A stretch of 64,000 bases of DNA from NCBI RefSeq assembly GCF_004912275.1, contig NZ_STGY01000056.1:1-64000 (forward strand). Reading direction: 5' to 3'. Positions 45,561 through 53,811 of this stretch are shown here, one piece after another; the first letter of the stretch is position 1; each line of letters opens with the position of its first letter. Made by a program: the position numbers and the translations under genes. The notes below the pieces were generated by a model. It did no database searches, was not told the DNA's origin, and was given only the letters and a program-made list of their open reading frames with translations. This DNA is from Glycomyces buryatensis (lineage in GTDB: Bacteria; Actinomycetota; Actinomycetes; Mycobacteriales; Micromonosporaceae).

Positions 45561-46928
45561 TTATCGCTCCACGTAACCGAGCAGGTCCTGCCTGGTCAGG
45601 ACCCCGGTCGGCTTGCCCTCGGTGAAGACCATGAGCGCGTCGTGGTTCTCCAACACCTCCACGGCCCGCTCGACCCGCTCCAGCGAACCGATCGTGGGCA
45701 GCCCCTTGCCGATGTGCCGCTCGATCGGATCGTGCAGGGTCGCCTCACCCTTGAACAGGGCGTCCATCAGGTCCCGCTCGGCGACCGCGCCGGCCACCTC
45801 GCCGCTCATCACCGGCGGTTCGGCCTTGAGCACCGGCATCTGGCTGACCCCGAACTGGCGCATGATGTCGATCGCCTCGCGCACCGTGTCGGTCGGGTGC
45901 ACGTGGACCATCTCCGGGATCACGCCGTCCTTGCCCCGCAGCACCTCCGCGACCGTCGTATCGCCCGTGCCGGCGCCCATGAACCCGAACTCGGTCATCC
46001 ACGTGTCGTTGAAGATCTTCGACAGGTAGCCACGGCCGCCGTCGGGCAGGATCACCACGATCACGTCCTCGGGTTCGGCCCGGCGCGCGACATCGAGCGC
46101 GCCGACGACCGCCATGCCCGCCGAACCGCCGACCAGCAGGCCCTCCTCGCGGGCCAGGCGACGCGTCATCTCGAACGCCTCGGCATCGGTCACCTCGACG
46201 ATCTCGTCGGGCAGCCCCGCCTCGTAGTTCGCCGGCCAGAAGTCCTCACCGACGCCCTCGACCAGGTACGGACGCCCCGTCCCGCCCGAGTAGACCGAGC
46301 CCTCCGGGTCGGCCCCGACGACCTTGACCCGGCCGTTCGAGACCTCCTTGAGGTACTTGCCCGTCCCGGTGATCGTGCCGCCCGTGCCGATTCCGGCTAC
46401 GAAGTGGGTCAGGCCGCCGCCGGTCTGCTCCCACAGCTCCGGACCGGTCTGGTGGTAGTGCGAGGCCGGGTTCGCCGGGTTCGAATACTGGTCCGGCTTC
46501 CAGGCGCCCTCGATCTCGGAGAGCAGCCGGTCGGACACCTTGTAATAGGAGCGCGGGTCTTCCGGCTCCACCGCCGTCGGGCAAACCACCACCTCCGCTC
46601 CGTACGCCTTGAGCACGTTCCGCTTGTCCTCGGAGACCTTGTCCGGGCAGACGAACACGCACTTGTAGCCGCGCTGCTGCGCCACCATCGCCAGGCCGAC
46701 ACCAGTGTTGCCGCTGGTCGGCTCCACGATAGTCCCGCCAACCTGAAGCGCACCTGAAGCTTCCGCCTCGTCGATCATGCGCTGGGCGATGCGGTCCTTG
46801 ATGGAACCGCCCGGATTGAGGTATTCCACCTTGGCGAGGACGGTCGCGGCCACCCCGTCGGTCACGGAGTTCAGCTTCACCAGCGGGGTGTTGCCGATGA
46901 GGTCGAGTACGGAGTTGTAAAACTGCAT
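45561..46928 (-). CDS. Cystathionine beta-synthase with C-terminal CBS pair
   Basis: 455 residues. N-terminal fold-type II PLP domain with PGGSIKDRIA (PLP lysine), TSGNTGVGLA and GIGTGGTITG; C-terminal pair of CBS modules (about 330-455), a regulatory region missing in plain cysteine synthases. It condenses serine with homocysteine. With metB it allows sulfur exchange between cysteine and homocysteine. ATG 46928 is chosen: TAGGCT lies six bases before it, a leaderless start. Divergent from gnd. Confidence 0.9.
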   Translation of the reverse strand: MQFYNSVLDLIGNTPLVKLNSVTDGVAATVLAKVEYLNPGGSIKDRIAQRMIDEAEASGALQVGGTIVEPTSGNTGVGLAMVAQQRGYKCVFVCPDKVSEDKRNVLKAYGAEVVVCPTAVEPEDPRSYYKVSDRLLSEIEGAWKPDQYSNPANPASHYHQTGPELWEQTGGGLTHFVAGIGTGGTITGTGKYLKEVSNGRVKVVGADPEGSVYSGGTGRPYLVEGVGEDFWPANYEAGLPDEIVEVTDAEAFEMTRRLAREEGLLVGGSAGMAVVGALDVARRAEPEDVIVVILPDGGRGYLSKIFNDTWMTEFGFMGAGTGDTTVAEVLRGKDGVIPEMVHVHPTDTVREAIDIMRQFGVSQMPVLKAEPPVMSGEVAGAVAERDLMDALFKGEATLHDPIERHIGKGLPTIGSLERVERAVEVLENHDALMVFTEGKPTGVLTRQDLLGYVER

Positions 46929-47096
46929 GACCACAGCCTAAGCCCGCACGATGCGCGGCCACAGCAGTGCGCGATCGTGTCACCGCCGCCCCGCGCGTCC
47001 CGCTGCGTGGATACGATCGGCGGCAATGGCCCCGCCGCAGGCCGGCTGGGCGAGAATCAGACCAGTACACCCACTCGAAACACTAGGGAGACGAGC

Positions 47097-48527
47097 ATGA
47101 GCACCGCCGACATCGGAGTGGTCGGGCTGGCCGTCATGGGCTCCAATCTCGCCCGCAACTTCGCCCGCCACGGATTCACCGTCGCCGTCTACAACCGCAC
47201 GTACGCCAAGACCGAAGAGATGATGTCCGCGCACGGCGACGAGGGCAACTTCGTTCCCTCCCAAGAACTCAGCGATTTCGTCGCCTCCCTCGCCCGGCCC
47301 CGCAAGGCCATGATCATGGTCCAGGCGGGCAAGGCCACCGACGCCGTCATCGACCAGCTCGCCGAGCTCATGGAACCCGGCGACATGATCATCGACGGCG
47401 GCAACGCCCACTTCGACAACACCCGCCGCCGCGAGGCCGCGCTGCGCGAAAGGGGCCTCCACTTCGTCGGCACCGGCGTCTCCGGCGGCGAGGAGGGCGC
47501 CCTCCTCGGCCCGGCGATCATGCCCGGCGGCTCCGCCGAGTCCTACGAGAGCCTCGGCCCGATCCTCGAAGCGATCGCCGCCAAGGCCCCCGACGGCACC
47601 CCGTGCTGCACCCGGCTCGGCCCCGACGGCGCCGGCCACTTCGTCAAGATGGTGCACAACGGCATCGAATACTCCGACATGCAGCTCATCGGCGAGGCCT
47701 ACGACCTGCTGCGGCGCGGCGCCGGCATCGAACCCGCCGAGCTTTCCAAGCTCTTCGGCGAGTGGAACGCCGGCGAGCTCGACTCCTACCTCATCGAGGT
47801 CACCGCCGAAGTCCTCGGCCACACCGACGCCGCCACCGGCAAGCCCTTTGTGGACGTCGTCCTCGACCGGGCCGGTCAGAAGGGCACCGGACGCTGGACC
47901 GTCCAGAACGCCCTCGACCTCGGCGTCCCCGTCACCGGCATCGCCGAAGCCACCTTCGCCCGCGCCCTCTCCTCGGGCGTCAAGCAGCGCGAAGGCACCG
48001 TCGACCTACTCACCGGCCCGACCGAGAAGACCGAACTGCCCGAGACCTTCGTGGAGGACGTGCGCCAGGCGCTCTACGCCTCCAAGATCGTCGCCTACGC
48101 GCAGGGCTTCGACCAGATCGCCGCCGCCAGCGCCGAATACGACTGGGGCATCGACCTGGGCGCGTGCTCGGCGCTGTGGCGCGCCGGCTGCATCATCCGG
48201 GCCGGCTTCCTCGACAAGATCACCACCGCGTGGCGCGAGAACCCGGAACTGCCGAGCCTGCTGGCCGCGCCCGAGTTCACCAAGATCGTGACCGACGCCC
48301 AGTCCGCTTGGCGCCGTGTCGTTTCGACCGCCGCCCTGGCCGGAATCCCGACGCCGGGCTTCTCGTCGGCGCTGGCCTACTACGACGGCCTGCGCTCCCG
48401 GCGCCTGCCGGCCGCGGTGATCCAGGGGCAGCGCGACTTCTTCGGCTCCCACACCTACAAGCGCGTGGACCGCGAGGGCACCTTCCACACCGACTGGTCG
48501 GGCGACCGCACCGAGCACGAGATGTAA
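47097..48527 (+). CDS. gnd: 6-Phosphogluconate dehydrogenase, decarboxylating
   Basis: 476 residues, the usual length of the long homodimeric form. It oxidises 6-phosphogluconate to ribulose-5-phosphate with NADP in the pentose-phosphate path. GLAVMGSNLARNF, VSGGEEGALLGPAIMPGG and the catalytic HFVKMVHNGIEY with the Lys/Glu pair are present. AGGGAG upstream of the ATG. A terminator follows directly. Confidence 0.96.
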   Translation: MSTADIGVVGLAVMGSNLARNFARHGFTVAVYNRTYAKTEEMMSAHGDEGNFVPSQELSDFVASLARPRKAMIMVQAGKATDAVIDQLAELMEPGDMIIDGGNAHFDNTRRREAALRERGLHFVGTGVSGGEEGALLGPAIMPGGSAESYESLGPILEAIAAKAPDGTPCCTRLGPDGAGHFVKMVHNGIEYSDMQLIGEAYDLLRRGAGIEPAELSKLFGEWNAGELDSYLIEVTAEVLGHTDAATGKPFVDVVLDRAGQKGTGRWTVQNALDLGVPVTGIAEATFARALSSGVKQREGTVDLLTGPTEKTELPETFVEDVRQALYASKIVAYAQGFDQIAAASAEYDWGIDLGACSALWRAGCIIRAGFLDKITTAWRENPELPSLLAAPEFTKIVTDAQSAWRRVVSTAALAGIPTPGFSSALAYYDGLRSRRLPAAVIQGQRDFFGSHTYKRVDREGTFHTDWSGDRTEHEM

Positions 48528-48537
48528 AACGACGCTG

Positions 48538-48566
48538 AAGGGCGGCGAAGTCTCTTCGCCGCCCTT
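48538..48566 (+). terminator. Terminator after gnd
   Basis: Perfect 13-bp stem AAGGGCGGCGAAG / CTTCGCCGCCCTT with a three-base loop, followed by TGG; begins ten bases after the stop codon. Confidence 0.85.
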
Positions 48567-48619
48567 TGGCGTTCTACCGTCGAGTGTCCAGGGGACGTAT
48601 CCGGATCGGCCAGGCCGTT

Positions 48620-49168
48620 CTACTCCGGGACGGGGCAGCGCTTGTCCACCCCTGTCCAGTTCACCCAGGTGAGTTCGACGGGTTCGGTCGGAAGGTCCCC
48701 GCCGATCAGTTGCTTGACGAGGGTCGCGATCGGCACCGGGAACACCGCGTGGTCGATGGTGTCGAGCTGGCTGACGGTGAGCCACTCCGCGCTGGTGATC
48801 GAGCGGCGCTCGCCTTCCTCCATATAGTCGAAGGTCGGTGTGAAGTGGGGCGTGCGGAGGAAGAAGTAGGTGTCGTCCTGGTAGATGCGCGTGGTCGGGC
48901 CCGCCCACCATTCGCCGGCGGTGTGGGCGACGACCGGGCCGAGGTCGGCGGGTTCGACGCGCAGACCGGTCTCTTCGAACAGTTCCCGTGCGGCGGCTTC
49001 AGGCGGAGTCTCGTCCGCGTCGATGCCGCCGCCGATGGTGTCGAAGAACTGCGATTCGGGGCTTACCGCCCCGGAGCTGAAGTTGAAGAGGACACGGTCG
49101 TCTTCGTCGGCGACCAGCACTCGGGCGCAGCGGCGGAGGACCAACGGGGGAGGTTCGGCAGCGTTCAT
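48620..49168 (-). CDS. NUDIX hydrolase 1
   Basis: 182 residues. NUDIX box: GGIDADE, then EAAARELFEETGL (metal-binding Glu in REL-x-EE). N-terminal RRCARVLVADEDDRVLLF is shared with other members in this cluster. Hydrolyses a nucleoside diphosphate linked to another moiety; substrate unknown. Start ATG 49168, because GATACT lies exactly six bases before it; an in-frame ATG 15 bases earlier overlaps that -10. Confidence 0.88.
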   Translation of the reverse strand: MNAAEPPPLVLRRCARVLVADEDDRVLFNFSSGAVSPESQFFDTIGGGIDADETPPEAAARELFEETGLRVEPADLGPVVAHTAGEWWAGPTTRIYQDDTYFFLRTPHFTPTFDYMEEGERRSITSAEWLTVSQLDTIDHAVFPVPIATLVKQLIGGDLPTEPVELTWVNWTGVDKRCPVPE

Positions 49169-49266
49169 CGGTCGAGTATCCATGCCCGACAGCCGAATTG
49201 GTAGTCAATGTGTGACGCAAGATGGTGAACTCGCGACAATGTCCACCCAAGGCGGCCCTATGGGTC

Positions 49267-49785
49267 TCAGTTAACGAAGCGCGGTGAGAAGGCCCCGCCG
49301 ATATTGACCGGCTCGTCTGGGGTGTCGCCATCGCGGAGCCGCTTGACGAAGTCGATGAGGAGGTCGGGACGGACCGTGCCGTCGGAGGTGCCGCACTGAT
49401 CGATGGGGAACCATTCGAAGGTGAAGTCCTGCTCGTAGGCGATGTCGCTGTTCAGCCGCGGCTCGAAGCGCTCGGTGCGGTGGAAGAAGAGCCAGTTCTT
49501 CTGGACGAACAGGCGGCCTTCGGGGAACCCGACGAAGGTCCCGTAGCCGACCGGGTCCCCGAGCGCTACGGGATCGATCCGGAGCCCGGTCTCCTCCACG
49601 AGTTCCCGCGCCGCCGCGACCGCGATCGCTTCGTCGGGATCGACGCCGCCGCCGGGGAGGAACCAGCGGGTGATCCCGTCGAGGCATTTGCCGCCGCCCA
49701 CATGGAGGACGGTGTCGTGCTGGTCGAGGAGGATGACGCGGGCGGCGATGCGGAGGGTCGCGCCGGTTTCGGTCTCGATGCTCAT
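49267..49785 (-). CDS. NUDIX hydrolase 2
   Basis: 172 residues. NUDIX box GGGVDPDEAIAVAAARELVE followed by ETGL. No promoter-like -10 close upstream; eleven bases after the end of NUDIX 3, so probably in one transcript with it. The sequence resembles NUDIX 3 most closely. Confidence 0.85.
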   Translation of the reverse strand: MSIETETGATLRIAARVILLDQHDTVLHVGGGKCLDGITRWFLPGGGVDPDEAIAVAAARELVEETGLRIDPVALGDPVGYGTFVGFPEGRLFVQKNWLFFHRTERFEPRLNSDIAYEQDFTFEWFPIDQCGTSDGTVRPDLLIDFVKRLRDGDTPDEPVNIGGAFSPRFVN

Positions 49786-49796
49786 GGAGGGGTCTC

Positions 49797-50345
49797 TCAG
49801 TGCTGGTCGGGCCGGGAGGCGGCGCCGAGCGGGGGGTGGTTGCCGCGGCTGGTGGGTTCGAGTTGGACGGGTTCGGCGGGGACCTCGCCGTCCAACAGCC
49901 GCTTGATGAGGCCGAGCATCAGGTCGATGCGCTCGAGTCCGTCGGTGGCAAGGAGGTCGTCCACCGCGATCCAATTGAATTCGAGATCCTGCTCGTAGGC
50001 GTCGCCTCCCGAGACGCGCGGCGAGAACCGTTCGGCGCGAACGAAGAAGAAGTGGTTCTCCTGCGTCCAGGGCTTGTCGTCCCGCACGGTGTGGAAGCAC
50101 TGGCGGGCGACCGGCCCGGCCAGGTCGGCGGGGGCGACGTGCAGGCCCGTCTCCTCGAGCAGTTCGCGGGCGGCGGCCTCGGCCATCGACTCGCCGTGGT
50201 CGATGCCGCCGCCGGGGAGGATCCATCTGGCGGGGCGGTCGGGGGTGGCGTGCCGGCCGATGAACAGGATGCAGTCCTGCTCGTCCGCGATGATGCCGCG
50301 GGCGCCGCGACGGTCTATATGGGTGCTTTCATCCATCGGGTTCAC
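49797..50345 (-). CDS. NUDIX hydrolase 3
   Basis: 182 residues. NUDIX box GGGIDHGESMAEAAARELLE followed by ETGL. Starts with GTG 50345, which overlaps the stop of NUDIX 4 by three bases but also has its own GATACT six bases upstream, so it may be transcribed alone or with NUDIX 4. Confidence 0.88.
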   Translation of the reverse strand: MNPMDESTHIDRRGARGIIADEQDCILFIGRHATPDRPARWILPGGGIDHGESMAEAAARELLEETGLHVAPADLAGPVARQCFHTVRDDKPWTQENHFFFVRAERFSPRVSGGDAYEQDLEFNWIAVDDLLATDGLERIDLMLGLIKRLLDGEVPAEPVQLEPTSRGNHPPLGAASRPDQH

Positions 50346-50905
50346 CGTTCAAGTATCGAGGGACGCTCCGTGGCTGTCCAACCTCTATCCGTGTCCCAGC
50401 ACCAGGCTCCCCAGGGGATGTCAAGGGGCGCAATGGGAATCGTCCCATCTAGGAGCTGGGAGAGCAAGTCGGCGACGCGGCCGGGGAAGACGAGGGCGTC
50501 GGCGGCCCGGAGCTGGTCGAGCGTGAGCCACCGCGCCTCGGTGAACTCGGCGCCCTCGGTGCCGACGAGGCGGTCCCGGATCGGTTCGAAGTGCGGTACG
50601 CGCGCGAAGAAGTAGGCGTCGCGGGAGTAGATGAGCAGGTCGGGGGAATCGGACCAGTACCCCTCGGTTCTGGCGGCCACGGGCCCGAGCTCGTCGGTTC
50701 GCAGGCGCAGGCCGGTCTCCTCGAACACCTCCCGGACGGCGGCCTCGGCGAGCGTCTCGCCGTCCTCGATCCCGCCGCCGACCGTGACGTAGTACTGGAC
50801 GCCGGGCGCGACGAACCCGTCGCTGAAGAACAGCAGCAGCCGGTCGTCCTCGTCAACGAGCAGCACCCGGGCGCAGCGGCGCCGTATCGGTTCCGGTTCG
50901 ATCAT
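50342..50905 (-). CDS. NUDIX hydrolase 4
   Basis: 187 residues. NUDIX box GGGIEDGETLAEAAVREVFE followed by ETGL, with RRCARVLLVDEDDRLLLFF before it. Start ATG 50905 with GATACT six bases upstream (50912-50917), as for NUDIX 1 and 3. A long in-frame extension to 51166 reads through the neighbouring gene and was not used. Confidence 0.88.
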   Translation of the reverse strand: MIEPEPIRRRCARVLLVDEDDRLLLFFSDGFVAPGVQYYVTVGGGIEDGETLAEAAVREVFEETGLRLRTDELGPVAARTEGYWSDSPDLLIYSRDAYFFARVPHFEPIRDRLVGTEGAEFTEARWLTLDQLRAADALVFPGRVADLLSQLLDGTIPIAPLDIPWGAWCWDTDRGWTATERPSILER

Positions 50906-50946
50906 GCCCCGAGTATCCGCACCAGACCCGCCATCGCCCACCCGCG

Positions 50947-51444
50947 CTACCGAATTTCCCGGTCCGCCAGCCATTCGTCGAGGAACGCCTTGGCCTCGGG
51001 TTCCGGCCAGAGCTTCGAGCGGCCTCCAAGATCGGAGATCGGCGTCGGAAAGCCGGGTTTGCTGACGATCTTCTGGCTGACCTGTTGCGTGGATCTGCCG
51101 GTGTAGCGGGCAATGTCGGCCCCGGACATGTAGACGCCCGGGATGCCCGGCGCCTGCTCGTCCCATCGGTCGAATGTGGTCACCTCAACGGTCTCGACCG
51201 TGAAGTCCAGTGCGGCCGACTCGCCGAACAAGACCGCGGCCCGTCTGGAAAGCTCGTTCTTCGCGGTCTGATATACAGCCTCAGCACTGCCGCCCTCGCA
51301 GAAACCGTTGAGGGCGATGCTCCGCTCCGACATGTCGAGAACGGTCCGCAGCGAGCTGTCACCTCTTGCGGCCAGAACAGTCTCCTCATCGGGTTCGGTC
51401 AGCGGTGCGGCCGAGACGGCCAGTATGTAGACGCGGAATCGCAT
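50947..51444 (-). CDS. Sensor-HTH regulator, antitoxin-like half of cassette A
   Basis: 165 residues. N-terminal alpha/beta region beginning RFRVYILAVSAAPL (ferredoxin-like look, about 1-95) and a C-terminal helix-turn-helix: SGADIARYTGRSTQQVSQKI, then FPTPISDLGGRSKLWPEPEA, the MerR/AlpA-type wing. The same two-part plan is seen in the 51878-52414 gene. Each lies just downstream of a tiny HicA-like gene, so these look like antitoxin/repressors of a two-gene system. AGGAGGAG precedes the ATG. Confidence 0.6.
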   Translation of the reverse strand: MRFRVYILAVSAAPLTEPDEETVLAARGDSSLRTVLDMSERSIALNGFCEGGSAEAVYQTAKNELSRRAAVLFGESAALDFTVETVEVTTFDRWDEQAPGIPGVYMSGADIARYTGRSTQQVSQKIVSKPGFPTPISDLGGRSKLWPEPEAKAFLDEWLADREIR

Positions 51445-51518
51445 TGTGGCTCCTCCTGGTCTCAATTCGTCAAGGAGGGGGGTTTCGGCCCGGACGGGCC
51501 GGGACTTGTGGCGATGAC

Positions 51519-51707
51519 CTACAGGTCGCGGTACTCTTCGAACAGTTTCCTAATCTCTTCGCGAGTCGCCGGTATCGCCCGGTACTCGCGTACCGTTCCG
51601 GCGCGATCGAGGATGATCCAATGGTGGTCCGCACCTGGTTCGATGCGGAATCCCAGACTCTCGATCGCCGCTGCGAGGCTTTCTAGAATCGCCTCGGCGT
51701 CGGTCAT
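51519..51707 (-). CDS. HicA-like small protein, cassette A
   Basis: 62 residues: AIESLGFRIEPGADHHWIIL, then REYRAIPATREEIRKLFEEY. The order helix, strand, G-x-H-H/W, strand, P-x-T-x-x-E-I/R-x-L is that of small double-stranded-RNA-binding-like HicA toxins. The catalytic-type His (HH at about 28-29) is present. Excellent ribosome site (AGGAGGTGACGA before the ATG). It lies 74 bases upstream of the regulator gene. Lower GC than neighbours. HicA resemblance is by eye only. Confidence 0.5.
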   Translation of the reverse strand: MTDAEAILESLAAAIESLGFRIEPGADHHWIILDRAGTVREYRAIPATREEIRKLFEEYRDL

Positions 51708-51767
51708 TCGTCACCTCCTCTCGTCCTTGATCGGAGGCGGCGCCACCCCCTCAGCGGCGCCATTCAA

Positions 51768-51795
51768 ATGTTAACACATGTGGTTTATATTTCAA
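51768..51795 (-). promoter_or_regulatory. Promoter and operator of cassette A
   Basis: On the minus strand TTGAAA (51795-51790) and TAACAT (51773-51768) are 16 bases apart, a good vegetative promoter in an AT-rich patch. TGTTAACA, a perfect eight-base palindrome (51769-51776), overlaps the -10 and is a natural place for autorepression by the HTH regulator. Confidence 0.55.
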
Positions 51796-51877
51796 ACCTT
51801 CATCGCTCACTCGCCCACCCAGGGCATTTCGATCGGTCTGGCGAGTGCTTCCCCGGCTATGAGGCGCTTCAGGAACT

Positions 51878-52414
51878 TCAGGCGACCGCCTGGGTCAGTG
51901 CCTTTCGGTGTTCGGCCGACAGCCGCCGTTGCAGCCGCCTGGCACGGAGCGTCGCGTCGGCGACCTCGCAGAGCTGGGCGATCTCCACATCGGCTGGCGA
52001 CACCTCGGCCAGGTTGTGCTCTTCCAGCCAGATGGACACCTCGGCCCATGAATACAGGCTGACTCGTGGTCGCGGCACTCGCGGCTCAGGAAAGCCGCCA
52101 GGTCCACGCCTACCGGTCACCCAGTGGTCCACCGCGGCGACGGTTCGGTTGGTCCTCTCGGCAATCTGGGAGATGGCGACAAGGTCTTCAGCGACTCCGA
52201 GGAGTTCGACTCCGGCCTTGCGTCCTTGTCGGATCGCGGACACCACCGCCTGCACCGCCGACGGCGCTTCCCGGTTGAAGGTTGCCCACCCTTCGCCTCC
52301 CGCGACAGGGTCAAAGGAGACCAAAGCGTCGTCCCATCCCGCCTCATACATCGCATCGATGATGCGCTCGCCAGGCGGAGCGGAAAAATGCAGCTCAAAT
52401 GCGTAGACGGTCAT
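51878..52414 (-). CDS. Sensor-HTH regulator, antitoxin-like half of cassette B
   Basis: 178 residues. N-terminal TVYAFELHFSAPPGERIID (ferredoxin-like alpha/beta, about 1-80), then an HTH: ISQIAERTNRTVAAVDHWV and GGFPEPRVPRPRVSLYSWAE. Its plan matches the cassette A regulator: a short N-terminal sensor, HTH and a FP-x-P wing with a final W. Starts four bases after the stop of the HicA-like gene, so the two are coupled. Confidence 0.6.
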   Translation of the reverse strand: MTVYAFELHFSAPPGERIIDAMYEAGWDDALVSFDPVAGGEGWATFNREAPSAVQAVVSAIRQGRKAGVELLGVAEDLVAISQIAERTNRTVAAVDHWVTGRRGPGGFPEPRVPRPRVSLYSWAEVSIWLEEHNLAEVSPADVEIAQLCEVADATLRARRLQRRLSAEHRKALTQAVA

Positions 52415-52418
52415 CGTC

Positions 52419-52667
52419 TCATGCTCCCTTCTTGATGTCTGTTTCCAAACCGTGGGGACACTCGTCCGCAACCTTTCGCAGTTGCTTGGCGAAGTCTTCG
52501 GGCGACCGCGGCGTTGACCAGATCGATCTCGGTGGCCGACATCCGGTCCCACCACCGGGGCAGAAAGCCCGCCCCCATGCATGCCCTCCTGAGGTCTCGA
52601 TCTTCCAGCCCTTCTCCTCCATGTACTCGATCGCGGCGCGGATATGCTTGTTGGGGTGTCTCGGCAT
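52419..52667 (-). CDS. HicA-like small protein, cassette B
   Basis: 82 residues. HIRAAIEYMEEKGWKIETSG followed by GHAWGRAFCP: helix, strand, SGGHAWG with a His where HicA has its active His, then strands and a final helix (PEDFAKQLRKVADE). Longer than cassette A by a C-terminal Cys-containing part (DECPHG). Precedes its regulator by four bases. A possible promoter lies in the AT-rich bases just upstream (TAGCAT at about 52679). Confidence 0.5.
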   Translation of the reverse strand: MPRHPNKHIRAAIEYMEEKGWKIETSGGHAWGRAFCPGGGTGCRPPRSIWSTPRSPEDFAKQLRKVADECPHGLETDIKKGA

Positions 52668-52751
52668 GTATGAATAATGCTACATTCGCCAGCCGGATTC
52701 GCGCAACGACACGCACCGACTCGACGTTTTTGACGGACGTGGCGCTGCGAG

Positions 52752-53288
52752 CTACTGGACGTTGCGGTCGGACCAGAGGTTGATCCATTCGAGTTCTATC
52801 GGGCTCGTCAGGGTCTCCCCGGACAAAAGTCGCCCTAGCACTCCGGCCAGGCCGATGGGGAAGATGTAGTCGGTCTCGGAGGCGGCGAGCTCTTCAAGGG
52901 TGAGCCAGGCGGCGTGGTCGATCTCCTTTTCTTCGCCCTCCTCAAGGCCGTCGAAGACGGGCTCGAAGTGCTTGGTGCGCAGGAAGAAGAAGTTGTCGTC
53001 GGAGTAGAAGCGGGTGCCGGTGTGGGTGGTCCAGGCGCCTTCGAGGTGGGCGACGAGCGGGCCGAGCTCGTCGGGGGTGACGCGCAGGCCGGTCTCCTCG
53101 AACACCTCGCGGGCGGCCGCCTCGGCAAGGGACTCGCCGTCCTCGACGCCGCCGCCGACGGTGAAGTAGTAGTCGCCGTCCTGGACGATCAGGCCGCTGC
53201 CGTAGAACAGCAGGACCCGGTCGTCCTCGTCCACGATGAGGACGCGAGCGGCGCGGCGGAAGATGAGGCCTTCGGGGTTGGTTGCCAT
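52752..53288 (-). CDS. NUDIX hydrolase 5
   Basis: 178 residues. NUDIX box GGGVEDGESLAEAAAREVFE followed by ETGL; RRAARVLIVDEDDRVLLFY before it. Close to NUDIX 1 and 4. Leaderless: TAGGCT (53296-53301) lies seven bases before the ATG. Separated from the other four by the two cassettes. Confidence 0.88.
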   Translation of the reverse strand: MATNPEGLIFRRAARVLIVDEDDRVLLFYGSGLIVQDGDYYFTVGGGVEDGESLAEAAAREVFEETGLRVTPDELGPLVAHLEGAWTTHTGTRFYSDDNFFFLRTKHFEPVFDGLEEGEEKEIDHAAWLTLEELAASETDYIFPIGLAGVLGRLLSGETLTSPIELEWINLWSDRNVQ

Positions 53289-53553
53289 GTGCCCCAGCCT
53301 AACTTGGTGGCGGTTCGCGGCGAAGGTTCGCGAGCCGGCCTGGACGTGCGGGCTTGTTCGGGCCGCCGCGTTCTCCTGCTCGTCTCGGATGTGGCTCTGG
53401 CGTTCGGGGGCAGCGCCTGGGGGCTCTCCCTGTTAGGTTGGTCGCGAACGGGATCGATCCGGTCCGCCGAGTTGAGCGGGCCGGGGTGGTCACACCCCAC
53501 CGGTCATGCTCGCGGAGTGGATCGGTTGAGCCCCATAGAAAGAGGTGGCGCCA

Positions 53554-53811
53554 GTGTCGGTCGCAGAGATCAGGGCCCAGGTGCAGGCGGCTTCGGAGCA
53601 GGGTAATGAGGCGATGGGAAGCTGCGAGGCGGTCAAGCAGCAGTTGGAGGCGGCGATCGGGACGATTGCCGGTGCCACGCAGGAGACCAGTAATCAGTTG
53701 CCCGGTGAGGCGATGGGTCAGTGGCAGCAGGCCTCCGAGAAGATCGAGGAGGCCGTGGCGCTGATTCAGGCGGGTCAGCAGACGGCAGAGCAGTACACCA
53801 GCGCGATCTGA
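53554..53811 (+). CDS. DUF6244-like helical protein (WXG100-type length)
   Basis: 85 residues, all helix: AEIRAQVQAASEQGNEAMGS, GTIAGATQE, and QWQQASEKIEEAVALIQAGQ. The length and heptads fit small exported helical hairpins. Start GTG 53554 with AGAGG eight bases upstream; GTG 53545 is possible but too close to the ribosome site. Its stop overlaps the next start. Confidence 0.65.
   Translation: MSVAEIRAQVQAASEQGNEAMGSCEAVKQQLEAAIGTIAGATQETSNQLPGEAMGQWQQASEKIEEAVALIQAGQQTAEQYTSAI

Noticed and set aside
51445-51518. GC-rich hairpin (CGGCCCG/CGGGCCG) between the HicA-like gene and its regulator, considered as a terminator
   Set aside because: Short stem and no T run; could be a processing or attenuation site but not supported enough to list.
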